DNA of 64,000 nt from Platerodrilus igneus. Lineage: Eukaryota > Arthropoda > Insecta > Coleoptera > Lycidae. Under the pieces are notes generated by a model. The model ran no database searches, was not told the DNA's origin, and was given only the letters and a program-made list of their open reading frames with translations. The stretch lies in NCBI GenBank assembly GCA_036346225.1, contig JARFIW010001458.1, forward strand, positions 930,001 to 994,000, read 5' to 3'. Of the stretch, positions 46,531-59,254 are shown piece by piece. Position numbers and translations under genes: made by a program. Position 1 is the stretch's first letter, and each line of letters begins with the position of its first letter.

Positions 46531-47215
46531 GTCGGCAGAAAGGAAATAAGAATAAATAGAAACAGACAAGTGTAGGGACTGAAGAAGAAGTATTTTAAGA
46601 GTCAGGATAAGAGGGATGATAAGTTTTTGTATGTGAGATAATAGAGATGTTAAGTATAGATATAGAAGGGGAGAGATAGGGATGAAGAGTATTAGGTTGG
46701 TGAGAAGAAAGACTTGGAGGGTCAAGAAGAGGTTAGATTTAAATAGAATAGGGATAATAGGTGTATATAAAAGTAGAAGTAAGTGGTTATGGAAAATAAA
46801 GCTAGATATAGGAACATATGGGAGATAATTAGAATAGGTTTAGGATGAGGATAAAGAGTAAATGTAGGAAGAAAATAAGATAGGTTAAGTATAGATATTT
46901 TATATAAGATTAGTGGAGAGTTAGGAATAGAGTAAGAGTAGGATAGGCATATAGGATTAGGTAGGGGAAGTAAAGTATAGTGAAGAGTAGTTAAAAGTTA
47001 GGAATAGGATAGGTATATAGGATGTATATAGGATTAGATGGATAAGTAGGATGAAGTTAGGGATAATTTCAGTTTATAAAGTAGGTGAGAGTTAGGAATA
47101 GGATAGGGATATAGGATAGGTGTAAATATTTTTTGGATTGGAGACAAAGTAGGTAAGTTAGATAGATAAGGATAGAGAGAATAGGCAAAATTTTGTAAAG
47201 ATTTTTGGGTCTAAA
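46531..47215 (+). other. Purine-rich tract replacing RNase H/integrase
   Basis: About 690 bases, overwhelmingly A/G/T with few C. Degenerate words such as ggatagg, gttaggaatagg and tatagga recur without a fixed period. No coding frame (minus-strand frames are shadows). Nearly identical in B; similar in composition to 24813-25196 of C. Confidence 0.7.
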
Positions 47216-47260
47216 TTTTGATATTTGCATTCAAATAAGTGGGATTATTTGTATTCAAAT

Positions 47261-47269
47261 AGGGGAAAA
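47261..47269 (+). other. Polypurine tract of A
   Basis: AGGGGAAAA immediately before the 3' LTR start TACTCAT. Confidence 0.8.
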
Positions 47270-49510
47270 TACTCATATTTAGACCAGGGTAGAAAATTAA
47301 ATAATCAAATCAAATAATTTTAATTACCGTGTATAAGGAATTTCATTAAATAATACGCTTTATTAAAACCTTGAAGCATAAATAAACTCGGTCGTTTCAG
47401 TAAAAAATAAGAAATTTAAATTATCTATAAGACGCTTTACATCAAAAGAAGCAGTATTGAAAAGCGCAGTGGATAATTTAATTATTCCTAAACAAATGGA
47501 AATTACGTGCAAAGTTTATATTAATTAACCCTATTTAAGTAACCGGTAGTAAAACAAAGTGTACATATAATAATTAATATTTAAGGTGTATTCGCTAAAA
47601 ATGAAAAGGATGGAAATCAATTTTAATTGGAGTTAATTAAACCGTTAATAACATATAATAAGCATAAAACTTGTGAAAACCCAATAATAGTCAAATCGTA
47701 GGAAGGTTATTTAAAATGTTACGTTTGAACACCCTGCGTGTTTTTAAAAGGCAATTTCAAGTTAATTTGTTTGGATAAACATGTTGATTCTAAGGATATT
47801 GGAAACGATCAGATGCTTTAGCAGGAAATACAGAACACCTGCGTATTTTTAAAAAGCTCATTCTGCGTAAATTTGGCAAATAATTAATGTTTCAAAGAAT
47901 CTTGGAGAAACCGGGACTTAGTATTTACGAGAATGTGCGATACGGGTTTATTAAACCCAGATAACAGTCCGCGTGGACTAAAATATAATCGATAATAAAG
48001 AATATAAATTTGCACCAATACGAACAGGTTAGAAAAGGAAAAGAAAATGCGTCAAGCAAAGACACATATTGTAAAGGGCGGGATTTAAGCAACGTCAAGG
48101 GGCTGCGATTGGTTAAAAATAGGATGCATATATCAGAGGTAGAACAACAATTTCTGTATAAAAGTAATTAGTTTTTCTCGGACAACTTTGCGGGCCGTGT
48201 TGAAATTTTCTGAGATCTCAATGGGGTGAGTACTAAATTCATAAAAATCGACGTGCAGGTTACAGACTGGGAACGTAGAATGAGGAATTCTTGAATTACC
48301 GTTTTAGGGAACAAAGCGACGTGTCGGCTATTCGCATATATACAGGCGGGAATATGTTTTCTCTTAGACTCTTAGACTTTCGACGATTCGATGCGTTAAA
48401 AGCTCGTGCATCCGGACTTGATATTAAACAGTGCATTTTAGTTTGATTAAATAATTTAAAGTGTGCTAGTATATTTTAGTGACTCAAAATAGTTGGTTAT
48501 TTTACGTGCTAACATGAATGTACTTCAGTGCACTTAGATACAAGGTAATAAAAGTTTATTATCACGGTACCAATTAGTAAAATTTACAACGACAAATGTA
48601 TACCCAAAAGTAGGCAGTTTTGGCGTATATTGGTAATATTGGTAAAAGGAAGTATGAATTTCTTTGCTATTTTGCGGGGTGTTAATGACTAAATGGTTCG
48701 TAAATGTGTCTGCATCCACTGAACCAGAGGCAGATATACACAGATGAGTTCCGGAAAAGCCTAGAAACAACTTTAAATTAATGGTGATGGAGAACATTTT
48801 AAAGCGTTGACAACATGAAGCTGTAAATAGAATCCGGTTGGAATGGTGTGATTTACAAAAGGGACGATTACACTGAAGCTACGAGGACAATAACCTTCAG
48901 GTAAATTGTACTATTTTGTTTGACATTTTTGTGTGTATTGAATGACTTTATAATTGATTTACTTTAAATGGACATTAGTGGAATTTTTCTAACCATAAAA
49001 ATTTAATTTTAAGATGAAATTTGCTTGTTTAAGTAAAAGGGGTATTTTGTTTTGATGTTCGGGAATAGGATGAAACTTTGGGTAGGTCTTTGAGCTCAAT
49101 TAGACAAACCTGGTTAATTAACGTAAAGGGTGGTAGATGCTCCTTTATACTCAGACTCCGGTCTGCTTATATTGTTATATTAATTAGTAGGCATCCAACA
49201 AGGACTTTAATTTTGGATGCACAGTAGAATGATAATAAAATTAATCCGGAAATTCTTTTTAAAACTGAATTTTATGTTCAAATTTAATTTGAAAATTTAA
49301 TGTATTCTGAATATTGATGTAAATAGAGTTAACGTTGATGTTTGTGGTAGGAATGTGTTGTTTAATTTTTATGATTGAGAATGGAAGTTATCTAGAAGAG
49401 CAGCCGAGGCGATTAACAGAAGGAATCAACGGACCAGGTGATTTATTTTCCCTTTTGGTGGGGGAATGTTTTTTTAAAGGGAGTACCTAGAGATATGAGA
49501 AGATTCACAG

Positions 49511-49511
<1 letters not shown>
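47270..49511 (+). repeat. 3' LTR of element A
   Basis: Copy of 41931-44209. Its last 80 bases differ: the internal PBS-like piece is replaced by attttcccttttggtgggg and the end reads agattcacag before (AT)n. Elsewhere the differences are mainly 1-base indels. Confidence 0.9.

Positions 49512-49564
<53 letters not shown>
49512..49564. repeat. (AT)n microsatellite
   Basis: A TA run of about 50 bases between the end of element A and block H. Confidence 0.95.
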
Positions 49565-49568
<4 letters not shown>

Positions 49569-51161
49569 TTCTTAAACCCACTTTTTCCACTTAAAATGAG
49601 GTAAACAATATTAACCAAAATTTATATTATAACCAAAATATGTACAATTTTTATAATATCATTCGCTATTTAAGAAAACCCCTTAATCAGAGTAACAATA
49701 TAAATCAGTTTGTCCCCAAATTGTGACTTCCTTAAATTCGTTTAAAGCCAGCAAAAATATCTCTGTATACTACTGGAAGTACGTTGAAACGGTTTTTTTA
49801 AATTTCAACCAAAAATTTTTGATGACCCTATACATAAATAACTCAGTATATGAAAAATTTAAATGTTCAAAAAAAATTAATGCCTTATGCTACTAATGAA
49901 TTTTATCTCTGACGTTGCTTTCCCTGTTGAATTCCTGGTTTTAATTCTCCAAAACTAAAACCCCAAAGTATCCTTGGATTGTTTTCAGTTAGATTTTCTT
50001 ATTGATTTTGTTTGGTAGTTGTTTATTGAATCGCGTAGTACCGCTTGGTTAAACGTCCAGTTTAACAGTCAATTGTTTACTTAATTGAATTTAATTCAAT
50101 CCTTAGTTCAATGCTCAGTTTAATACTTGGTTTAACAATTAGTTCAATAATTAGTTCACTAATTATTATAATACTTAGTGCCCTAAGCTAATAAAATATT
50201 AAAGATTATGTTTAATTAGAATTTTGGACTTACGTTTTAAATGTCAACGGCGAATTGCTGTTGTATATTTGCACTTGTACTGATATTTGAAAATTTTCAA
50301 TCACCACCTTTCACTTGAATATTATTATTTAACTTGATGGTTTAACTTCGCGTGTTATCTTATTTCAGACAAGTACAGAAAGTGCTTTCGTTGTAGGAAG
50401 ACTGACTCATTATCAGCCCGAGCGCTATTTAAAGGTACGCCTACCAACCTGTTATAATTGGTTTACCAAGTTTATCTTATGATTGAGGCCTTGCACTTGT
50501 ATTATCGTCCAAATCTTTGGGTTTTCATGCAGTTACTATTCTAAATTTTGTTGTAATGCTTTTGCAAATCACGTACACATCAAATTTAGTATTGTAGATT
50601 CCGTTGACCATGATACCTTGTACTTTCTCAAGTCACATCTTATTTGTATAGGAATTTATTACTTGAAATCGCAAGTAGTCAAACGTATGGTTCCTTATTT
50701 TCGTTTTTGTAATGTGATGGGTTTATGTGTTGATTTTATATTGAAGATCCCGCAGGCAAATTTTATAATGACCTAAATTAAAGGTGTTTATTTACTTCCT
50801 GCGTTTATAAAACATGTTTGTTTATTGTGAGCATTAATGCGTCTAGTTTAAAAAATTCGTTTCATGTTTGTTTGACTTTCGATGTTCCTGATGCGTATTT
50901 ATTTAAAGTTTATGAATGCATTGCTATTCTTAAAAATGAATTCAATTGCGTACAAAGTTATGTATCTTACTAAATGTGATTGAATTCTCAAAGAATGAGC
51001 TTCCTTTCATTGTTTATTGTTGGTTGTGATTTGTGTATAATTGCCGAATTGCGTACTGTGTACAATAAAAATGTTTAATGTTTTAGACTTTGGTGTCGTT
51101 TACATGGAGTATACAACCCTTGTGACCCTATATATCCTTGAATAACCTTATTATCATTGCA
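49565..51161 (-). mobile_element. AT-bounded block H, possible solo LTR
   Basis: 1.6 kb between two (AT)n tracts. No internal element sequence and no strong frame; a plus-strand frame at 50483-50776 has an SVDHDTLYFLKSHL piece weakly like the SVDADTFTNHL piece of the antisense frame in A/B LTRs. The identity and orientation as an LTR are inferred only from the flanks, size and that weak similarity. Confidence 0.3.
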
Positions 51162-51189
51162 ATATATATATATATATATATATATATAT
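51162..51189. repeat. (AT)n microsatellite
   Basis: A TA run between blocks H and F. Confidence 0.95.
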
Positions 51190-52953
51190 TGATGTGGTAA
51201 GGCCCGCGATATGGAGCCACTAAAAGAGTGATTTGGTAGGGCCCGCGTTGTGAGCGTCGCTAAAAGATTGCTGTGGTACTAATTCAGCAATTGACTTACC
51301 TTCTTTTCTAACTTTGCCTAGCTAGCTCAACAAAATTGACAAAGTTTTCAAAATTAAATAAAACACAGCAATATCACAAAGCATTTATACAGTATGAAAT
51401 ATTTTCTCTCATACAAAAGCATTTACAACATCGTTTCTTTGAAACATTAAACAATTTCTAAAAAAAAGATTGCTTCTTACCTAATTTTAGATTTACAGAA
51501 CTAAATTTCTTTTTTTATGGATGGTTTACCTGTTTATGTTTATTGCTACGCTTGTAAGGTTTGTTTGACCAAAAATACTTGACCGGTAATCTATTAATAG
51601 GTCTGAGTGTTTCGAAATCTGAACACAAACTTTGCCGGTAAAAAAACCCTTACAAAAAAATTATTATATGATTAACACTTATTATTGTACCTTAAATTAA
51701 ATACAAATACTCCAATATCAGTTAAAAATAAAGCTAAAAGTAACACTTGCAGAATCCACAAAAACGCTTCTCGTAATTAAATATCTTATTTTAAATTGTA
51801 GCCCAAATCAGCTTACAAGATTTTCTATATTTAAAATCCTCGTTTCAAACATCAGTTACCAAAGTACATTACGCTTATATCTTCCTTTCAATTATTTAAT
51901 AAAATTTTTAAAATAGCATTAGACTGAAGAATATATTCTATTTTTTTGGTGTAATTTGCATTTAGAATCATTTTTATATTCATTGTACCATCTTAATTAT
52001 TAAATTACAGTATGCTTACTGCATACTTCAAATATCATCTTCGCAAAGCAACAGTTCGCGACTTAAATCAAAATAACATTTCGCGATGGAATTTAAGTAT
52101 CGAGTGAATCGAATGAATCTCCGTTTTTAATAAACGCTTCCTTATATAAACTAATTTGCCTGTTTTCAGAAGGTTGTAGAATGTGCGGGATTTCATTATA
52201 AATAATAAACACTTATCTCACGTAAGTTCTAGGAAATCCTCATTAGCGTTCAAATTTGTTAAGTTTTTATTACCTCGTTATTTTGTTCCAGTTATTCCGG
52301 ACGCATGTTGTTTGTTCCTGTTTAACTCCCAAGGTTAATGCTTGCGGTCTCCTTGTATCCTACAGTGAATGCGAAGGTCATAAATATTTTGTATCAATTT
52401 TTATTACATTTTCTGGGTTCTTTTTCTTAATGTTCCGGTCCGCGTTTATTTATTAATGAGTTCATGCGAATGCTAAATGCGGATGACTCGTCGTTTCATA
52501 TTAATAATATTTTAGTAAATTCTTTATTTAAAATAAATTTCTGTAATCCACGGGGCAATTAATTTAAACTTTAATTGCTTTTTAATACAAAAAGGGGCAG
52601 CATTTTATAGAAAATATTTGCTTTCGTGTTTCAGTACACAAAATTAAGACTAGAATTAGGTTTTTAAATACACAAAATTATTTATTTTTATGCTAAATCC
52701 GTAAAGCTAGTACTATTAAATGCTATTTACAATAAATGAAAAGCATCTTTATCAAAAATGTATTGATAATTAATAAGTGAAAATAAATGGCTTTGTATTT
52801 ATCTTAAAATTATCGATTTGCGTTGGCATTTAAATGCGTTTTACGGTACCTTACAATTAATTATTTTTACATATACAACTTACGTTACTTGCTATGTATT
52901 TACAATACACTTATATAATACAGGGTGATTATTCATACGCGCGCAATTTGCGT
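51190..52953 (-). mobile_element. Solo-LTR-like block F
   Basis: 1.76 kb from TGATGTGGTAAGGCCCGCG after an AT run to gcgcaatttgcgt before another. Positions 51190-51275 contain a ~41-bp tandem pair (gtggtaaggcccgcg.. / ttggtagggcccgcg..), the same LTR-end/PBS duplication layout as E, C and G. The right end (acagggtgatt) resembles the LTR 5' ends of D and E. No internal region, so a solo LTR fits best. Confidence 0.55.

Positions 52954-52984
<31 letters not shown>
52954..52984. repeat. (AT)n microsatellite
   Basis: A TA run at the right edge of block F, with a short tgtat interruption. Confidence 0.9.
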
Positions 52985-53254
52985 TACTGCAATTAAAAGT
53001 TACAGCAGGGTCAGATTAATTTATATGATAAAATTTATACTTCTTAAATTCGAGAAAATGCGAAAAAAAGCAAGTTATTTTATTTGTATAAAAACATATT
53101 TGTGAAATAAACTGTGTACATGTATTATTTACGTTTGACGCATAAATCGTGTTTATGAAAGAAATTTTCAGTCTTATTTTATAATAAAAAGATGGTATTT
53201 ATATAAATACCCTTAAAATTTTTTAATTATATGTAATAATTAATTACATGTAGT

Positions 53255-53615
53255 AACAGCGTATGCTAGATGTATGAGGATGATAGTACGGAAAGACGGA
53301 ATTAATAACAAATAAGTTATAGAAATAGTAGTTGAATAAAGATATCTGTGAACAACAAAAAAAATAGGAGAAATAGAAGGGCAGAATACGTTCCAAGGCA
53401 TTTTTGGGATATATATAGTACGGGATACATTACAAGCAGAGGTAAGAAAAAAGGGTATAGGTAAACCTAGATCAGACTATCGCACGTAGATAGTGATAGA
53501 TTGTAACTGCAAATTTCAGGGAAATGTGTAGGTTAGTTCAGAATAGAAAACAAAGAGGTTACGCGTTTAACCAGTTCCTCGACTGAAGACCTAATGTTCA
53601 TGATGTGATAACCTT
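53255..53615 (+). mobile_element. 3' end of LINE-3, second copy
   Basis: Same family as 19683-20035. The coding trace includes FQGIFGIYIVRDTLQAEVRK and IGKPRSDY, then LCRLVQNRK-like sequence near 53525-53555, which corresponds to the C-terminal FRLAQNRKE block of RTE polyproteins. It ends cgactgaagacctaatgttcatgatg, a decayed ATGATGATG tail. 5' truncated. Confidence 0.65.
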
Positions 53616-54888
53616 AAACTTGTATGTATAAATATCCTAAAAGTACTTTTATTTGTAATTAATAACACTAGAACGTATTTTTAATTGAAAAGCGTATTAA
53701 TCGAATCAATTTCTAGTATAGAAAAGTTTAAATCATTAAATCGGGAAGATATAAGATAGTATGATGTATAAAAAGCGTGATCCATGTCTAACACATTGTG
53801 AATTGCTCCAGATTCTCGGAATTAGGAAAACGAACCTGCTGGAACAATTACGTAATAGGGGTTTGGTTTAGATAAAAACAATGCGCGGAGCCGTGGTCAA
53901 TCAGTATTACTAGAAGTATAGTCTCGAGAGGTTACATAAATAAATTCCTACCCAAAGTGGACAAAATTTGGCAGCAAATCATAATTTAAAATATATTAAA
54001 ATGGAAGATAAAAAATTTAAAACAAATTAAAACCATTGTAAGATTGAGTTTACCTAGTAAGTAAGAGGAATAGATCAATTTGCATAAAAATTGAATTTCT
54101 TAAAACTATTTAGCAAAGGATGGAGCATTGATACTAATTCATAAAAATTGGTAGTTATTGGATGAGTGAAAAACCTGTAAGGAGAAGACGTTGAACGTTA
54201 AAAATAAATTATTTTGTTTCAATGGAGTGATTTATAAAAAACTACTTTTTAAAATTAGGTATTTAGTAAGATTCGTGTGCAAGTCAATTTAATTTAACTT
54301 TTAGGGATTTTTGATAAATTTACGTACATGATTTGTGGTTATATAAAGTGAAATAAACATGTTGAATTCAGTTACGTTGAACACGGATTTTAAGGGAATA
54401 GATGTTAGTATATAGCAATTATAAGGAAGTTTGGTTAACGGTTTATTAATGAGTAACTATCATATGTTTAAGATTTGTTTATTAGAGACTGGAGTAAAAA
54501 ATAATTGAGAACGACGTGTCTCTGAAAAAATGATTTAGGACTCATTATAATAGTAGTTACAATATGTGTTGTGAAAAGGAGATGTTGTGGACTTATTATA
54601 TTTGTGTTAAACATACTGTTTATGAAAAGAATAATTGTGAAATATTTATTTAAAATATTGTTTGTATGAGAAATTTGTTGCAAACCCATTATATTAATAT
54701 TTAAAGATTATTCATAAGAGGACTATTTCGAACCATTATATTTGTATTGTCTTTTTTTTAATATTGGGATAAATTTCGTTCGAAATAAGTTAGTGGTTTA
54801 GTTCAGAACATTTATTCAACTTAACGTTTCGGAAAATTTGTTTCCTTAATCATAAGCTACACAGTAGTAGAAAGTAGCATATATATAT
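53616..54888. other. No feature recognised
   Basis: AT-rich sequence up to the short TA run at 54879-54888, where element B begins. Confidence 0.45.
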
Positions 54889-57128
54889 TACTCATATTTA
54901 GACCAGGGTAGAAAATTAAATAATCAAATCAAATAATTTTAATCACCGTGTATAAGGAATTTCATTAAATAATACGCTTTATTAAAACCTTGAAGCATAA
55001 ATAAACTCGGTCGTTTCAGTAAAATAAGAAATTTAAATTATCTATAAGACGCTTTACATCAAAAGAAGCAGTATTGAAAAGCGCAGTGGATAATTTAATT
55101 ATTCCAAACAAATGGAAATTACGTGCAAAGTTTATATTAATTAACCCTATTTTAAGTAACCGGTAGTAAAACAAAGTGTACATATAATAATTAATATTTA
55201 AGGTGTATTCGCTAAAAATGAAAAGGATGGAAATCAATTTTAATTGGAGTTAATTAAAGAAAAACATATAATAAGCAAAATTTGAAAACCCAATAATAGT
55301 CAAATCGTAGGAAGGTTATTTAAAATGTTACGTTTGAACACCCCTGCGTGTTTTAAAAGGCAATTTCAAGTTAATTTGTTTGGATAAACATGTTGATTCT
55401 AAGGATATTGGAAACGATCAGATGCTTTAGCAGGAAATACAGAACACCTGCGTATTTTTAAAAAGCTCATTCTGGTAAATTTGGCAAATAATTAATGTTT
55501 CAAAGAATCTTGGAGAAACCGGGTTTTCACGAGAATGTGCGATACGGGTTATTAAACCAAGATAACAGTCCGCGTGGACTAAAATATAATCGAAATAAAT
55601 GAAGGAAAAGAACAGGTTAGAGAAGGAAAGAAAATGCGTCAAGCAAAGACACATATTGTAAAAGGGGGGATTTAAGCAACGTCAAGGGGTTGCGATTGGT
55701 TAAAATAGGATGCATATATCAGAGGTAGAACAACAATTTCTGTATAAAAGTAATTAGTTTTTCTCGGACAACTTTGGGGCCGTGTTGAAATTTTCTGAGA
55801 TCTCAATGGGTGAGTACAAATTCATAAAAATCGACGTGCAGGCTACAGACTGGGAACGTAGAATGAGGAATTCGTTGGAATTACCCGTTTTAGGGAACAA
55901 AGCGACGTGTCGGCTATTCGCTATATATACAGGCGGGAAAATGTGTTTCTCTCTTAGACTCTTAGACTTTCGACGATTCGATGCGTTAAAAGCTCGTACA
56001 TCCGCGACTTGATATTAAACAGTGCATTTTAGTTTGATTAAATAATTTAAAGTGTGCTAGTATATTTTAGTGACTCAAAATAGTTGGTTATTTTACGTGC
56101 TAACATGAATGTACTTCAGTGCACTTAGATACAAGGTAATAAAAGTTTATTATCACGGTACCAATTAGTAAAATTTACAACGACAAATGTATACCCAAAA
56201 GTAGGCAGTTTTGGCGTATATTGGTAATATTGGTAAAGGAAGTATGAATTTCTTTGCTATTTTGCGGGGTGTTAATGACTAAATGGTTCGTAAATGTGTC
56301 TGCATCCACTGAACCAGAGGCAGATATACACAGATGAGTTCCGGAAAAGCCTAGAAACAACTTTAAATTAATGGTGATGGAGAACATTTTAGAAGCGTTG
56401 ACAACTTGAAGCTGTAAATAGAATCCGGTTGGAATGGTGTGATTTACAAAAGGGACGATTACACTGAAGCTACGAGGACAATAACCTTCAGGTAAATTGT
56501 ACTATTTTGTTTGACATTTTTGTGTGTATTGAATGACTTTATAATTGATTTACTTTAAATGGACATTAGTGGAATTTTCTAACCATAAAAATTTAATTTT
56601 AAGATGAAATTTGCTTGTTTAAGTAAAAGGGGTATTTTGTTTTGATGTTCGGGAATAGGATGAAACTTTGGGTAGGTCTTTGAGCTCAATTAGACAAACC
56701 TGGTTAATTAACGTAAAGGGGTGGTAGATGCTCCTTTATACTCAGACTCCGGTCTGCTTATCTTGTTATATTAATTAGTAGGCATTCCAACAAGGACTTT
56801 AATTTTGGATGCACAGTAAAATGATAATAAAATTAATCCGAAATTCTTTTTAAAACTGAATTTTATGTTCAAATTTAATTTGAAAATTTAATGTATTCTG
56901 AATATTGATGTAAATAGAGTTAACGTTGATGTTTGTGGTAGGAATGTGTTGTTTAATTTTATGATTGAGAATGGAAGTTATCTAGAAGAGCAGCCGAGGC
57001 GATTAACAGAAGGAATCAACGGACCAGGTAATTTAAAGGTTTCACAGCATTCTTGACGCCCAACTGTGGGGCTCGAATGATTTTTATAGGGCCAGTACCT
57101 GCAAAGATGAGAGGTTACACAGCATTCT
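54889..57128 (+). repeat. 5' LTR of element B
   Basis: Same landmarks as LTR A: TATAAAAG at about 55743, AATAAA near 56137, donor-like CAGGTAAAT near 56490. It has small deletions relative to A (for example aaagaaaaacat in place of aaaccgttaataacat). Confidence 0.92.
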
Positions 57129-57139
57129 TGGCGACCCAA
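57129..57139 (+). other. Primer-binding site of B
   Basis: TGGCGACCCAA, identical to A. Confidence 0.7.
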
Positions 57140-57259
57140 AAGTGAGGCTCGAGTTCCAAATAAAAATTTTGTTATTTTATTCCAGGAAACTGGCGATCTG
57201 AGAGAGAGTTTCGGTGTGTATAAATTTTATTTTAGAGTGTGTGAGAGTGATTAGAACGT

Positions 57260-58600
57260 ATGCAGAGAAAGGAGTGGTTAAGGAGTGAGTGGAAATTGGA
57301 AGTGACGATAGTGCATTGTGTGGGAAAATTTCGAAATGGAAGAAGCAGGAGGCAGTAGAGATCAGTCGAGGACGGAATCAGGGAACAAGGAAATGAGTTA
57401 ATGATGAGAATGTTAGAGGAAATGCGATTAGCGAGGAGGAGTCCAACAGAAAATTAGAACTGCTAAGCGAAGAATCTAATAGAGCGAGGAGATCGAGAAC
57501 CAATGAAAGACATTAGAGCAGATAAGGGAAAATTGAACAAAATACTAAAGAATTTACAGAATTTAAAGATAGTCTTACCGTGAAACTGGGGAAGTAGAAA
57601 ATAGGGTTGATAAAATGAGCGTGATATTACAGGTCTTCGACAGGAAATGGGACATTTAAGGTCCGAAGTACGCATTTTTGTGAAGAAGAGATTAATGTAA
57701 AAATGACTGAAGTGACGGACTCATGTAGGGATCAGTTAGGCAGGGTAGAACGAAGTTAGTAGTATTAAATACAACATGTCAAATTTAACGGGGATGGTCC
57801 CAGATTTTATACAGGTGGAGTATCATTGGACCAACACATGAAGTTTTATGGTGATAACAGGGTAAATCCACAAATTTTTATTAATAGTGTAAGAAATCTA
57901 GTGGGAAATTTATTTGACGAACAGACTAAACTGAATACGATAAAGGCTTTATTAAAGGACAACGCGGAAGCATGGTACAATTTAGTAGGACAGGACATAG
58001 ACACGTATCAGGACTTTGAAAACAAATTTTTACAACATTACTGGAGTGATCACAAACAGGATCAGATTAGGGACGACTTGATTACAGGAAAATTTAAGGG
58101 AGAGTGTGCAGGATCTAGGAGCAATATGCCATCCGCAAGTACAGTGTGGCAAACAACTGAATCCACCATTGACGGACAGACAGATAAGTACCTATCACGA
58201 CATTTTGAACTGGAAATTAGACAACACGTGGCCTTACAAAACATCACAGAACAGGAGACATTTTTAGAGTATTTACAGAGATATGACGATGTATGTGGAC
58301 GGACAAGAGAGATACGAGAAACGAAACGTTAACACAGTTAGGTTTGACAACAGGACACCGAATTATCCGAGACGGCCTGACTATTACAGAAATTTTCGAC
58401 CGAATTGGGAACGACGAGGACAGGAATACAGGAGCAATAGTGCGACTAGGGGACCGACGAGACCAAGACCTAGTTACACGAGACAGAACAGTTTACCGGA
58501 AGTAAACAGGACTGTGACCACAGCACGCCGAATAGGAGATAGGGAGGACATAACACGAGGAGGACGTACGCACAGGTTGTAAAACCAGGACCAAGCACAG
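57260..58600 (+). pseudogene. Gag polyprotein of element B
   Basis: ATG at 57260. The best open piece is 57826-58332, a capsid segment open from DQHMKFYGDNRVNP through AEAWYNLVGQDIDTYQDFEN (where A is frameshifted), then out of frame over about 25 residues around 58120-58185, and ending in the LEYLQRYDDV block. A basic Arg-rich tail follows (58283-58582). B is intact at the A frameshift of 45075 and broken elsewhere, so a master with an intact capsid is likely. Confidence 0.8.
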
Positions 58601-58739
58601 GAAAACAGGATGAGACAGGATTTTTAAAACGCGACAGACCACTAGATTTCTGTGTAAATGTATACGAACATCCACGTGAATTTTTCAAAATTGAGGAGGA
58701 AGTAGAGCCAGAAACTGAGGAAAATTATGTTTGCCAATT

Positions 58740-59241
58740 ATTAATTTAGAAATTTTGAAAATAATGTAGAAGTATTACTTGATACAGGGCAGAGGCGAGT
58801 TTAATATCGGAGGAATTCGTCAGCAAAATTAGGGATAAGGTTTGTGATAGAATTATGCCTATAAAACGTAGCCATTTAGTAGCTCCAAATAAAAAGAAGT
58901 TTGCTGTAGTAAATAGTGTTGTGGTGCTTAGGATAGATATAGGAGGTTTAAGCTGTGAACAGGAGTTTGTAATTGTACCTGGACTGAAGTTTCAGAGCAT
59001 TTTAGGTGTTGACTGTATGATGAAGTTAGGGGTTTTGATAGATATGGAAAGGAAGGTAGTAAGGATTAAAGATAGGGTAGTGCCATGGAAGGGCAGTTAT
59101 GAAGTCACAGAGGATGACACGGGGTTTAGTATTAATGTAGTAGAGGTAGAGGATGATGAAGGTAAACAGATCAACACGATAAGATGTCCAGAGGATAGGA
59201 GAGTAGAGGTTCAAGCTTTAATACAAAACATGCAGAAGTAG
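58740..59241 (+). pseudogene. Retropepsin of element B
   Basis: The DTG loop at 58781 is followed by a single-base loss (acagggcag where A has acaggggcag). From 58855 a 128-residue frame runs through RSHLVAPNKKKFAVVNSVVV, SCEQEFVIVPGLKFQSILGV, DCMMKLGVLIDMERKVVRI and DDEGKQINTIRCPEDR. It is the better-preserved protease of the two copies. ILG-D is the C-terminal retropepsin signature. Confidence 0.8.
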
Positions 59242-59254
59242 TGGGGTAGAAGCA

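Larger units (their letters stand above)
41931..49511 (+). mobile_element. LTR element A, complete but non-autonomous
   Basis: LTRs 41931-44209 and 47270-49511 flank a 3.06-kb internal region: PBS, gag, retropepsin, two short RT blocks, a purine-rich tract and PPT. There is no RNase H or integrase. Both outer edges touch (AT)n (41921-41930 and 49512-49564). It shares every internal deletion with element B, so a deletion derivative has itself been amplified. Confidence 0.92.

Noticed and set aside
45791..46725. Long minus-strand frames, Leu/Ile/Pro-rich
   Set aside because: Antisense shadows of the protease and purine-rich tract; a C-poor sense strand avoids stops on the other strand.
54468..54689. 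73-residue minus-strand frame
   Set aside because: No motif, AT-driven composition, no neighbour support.
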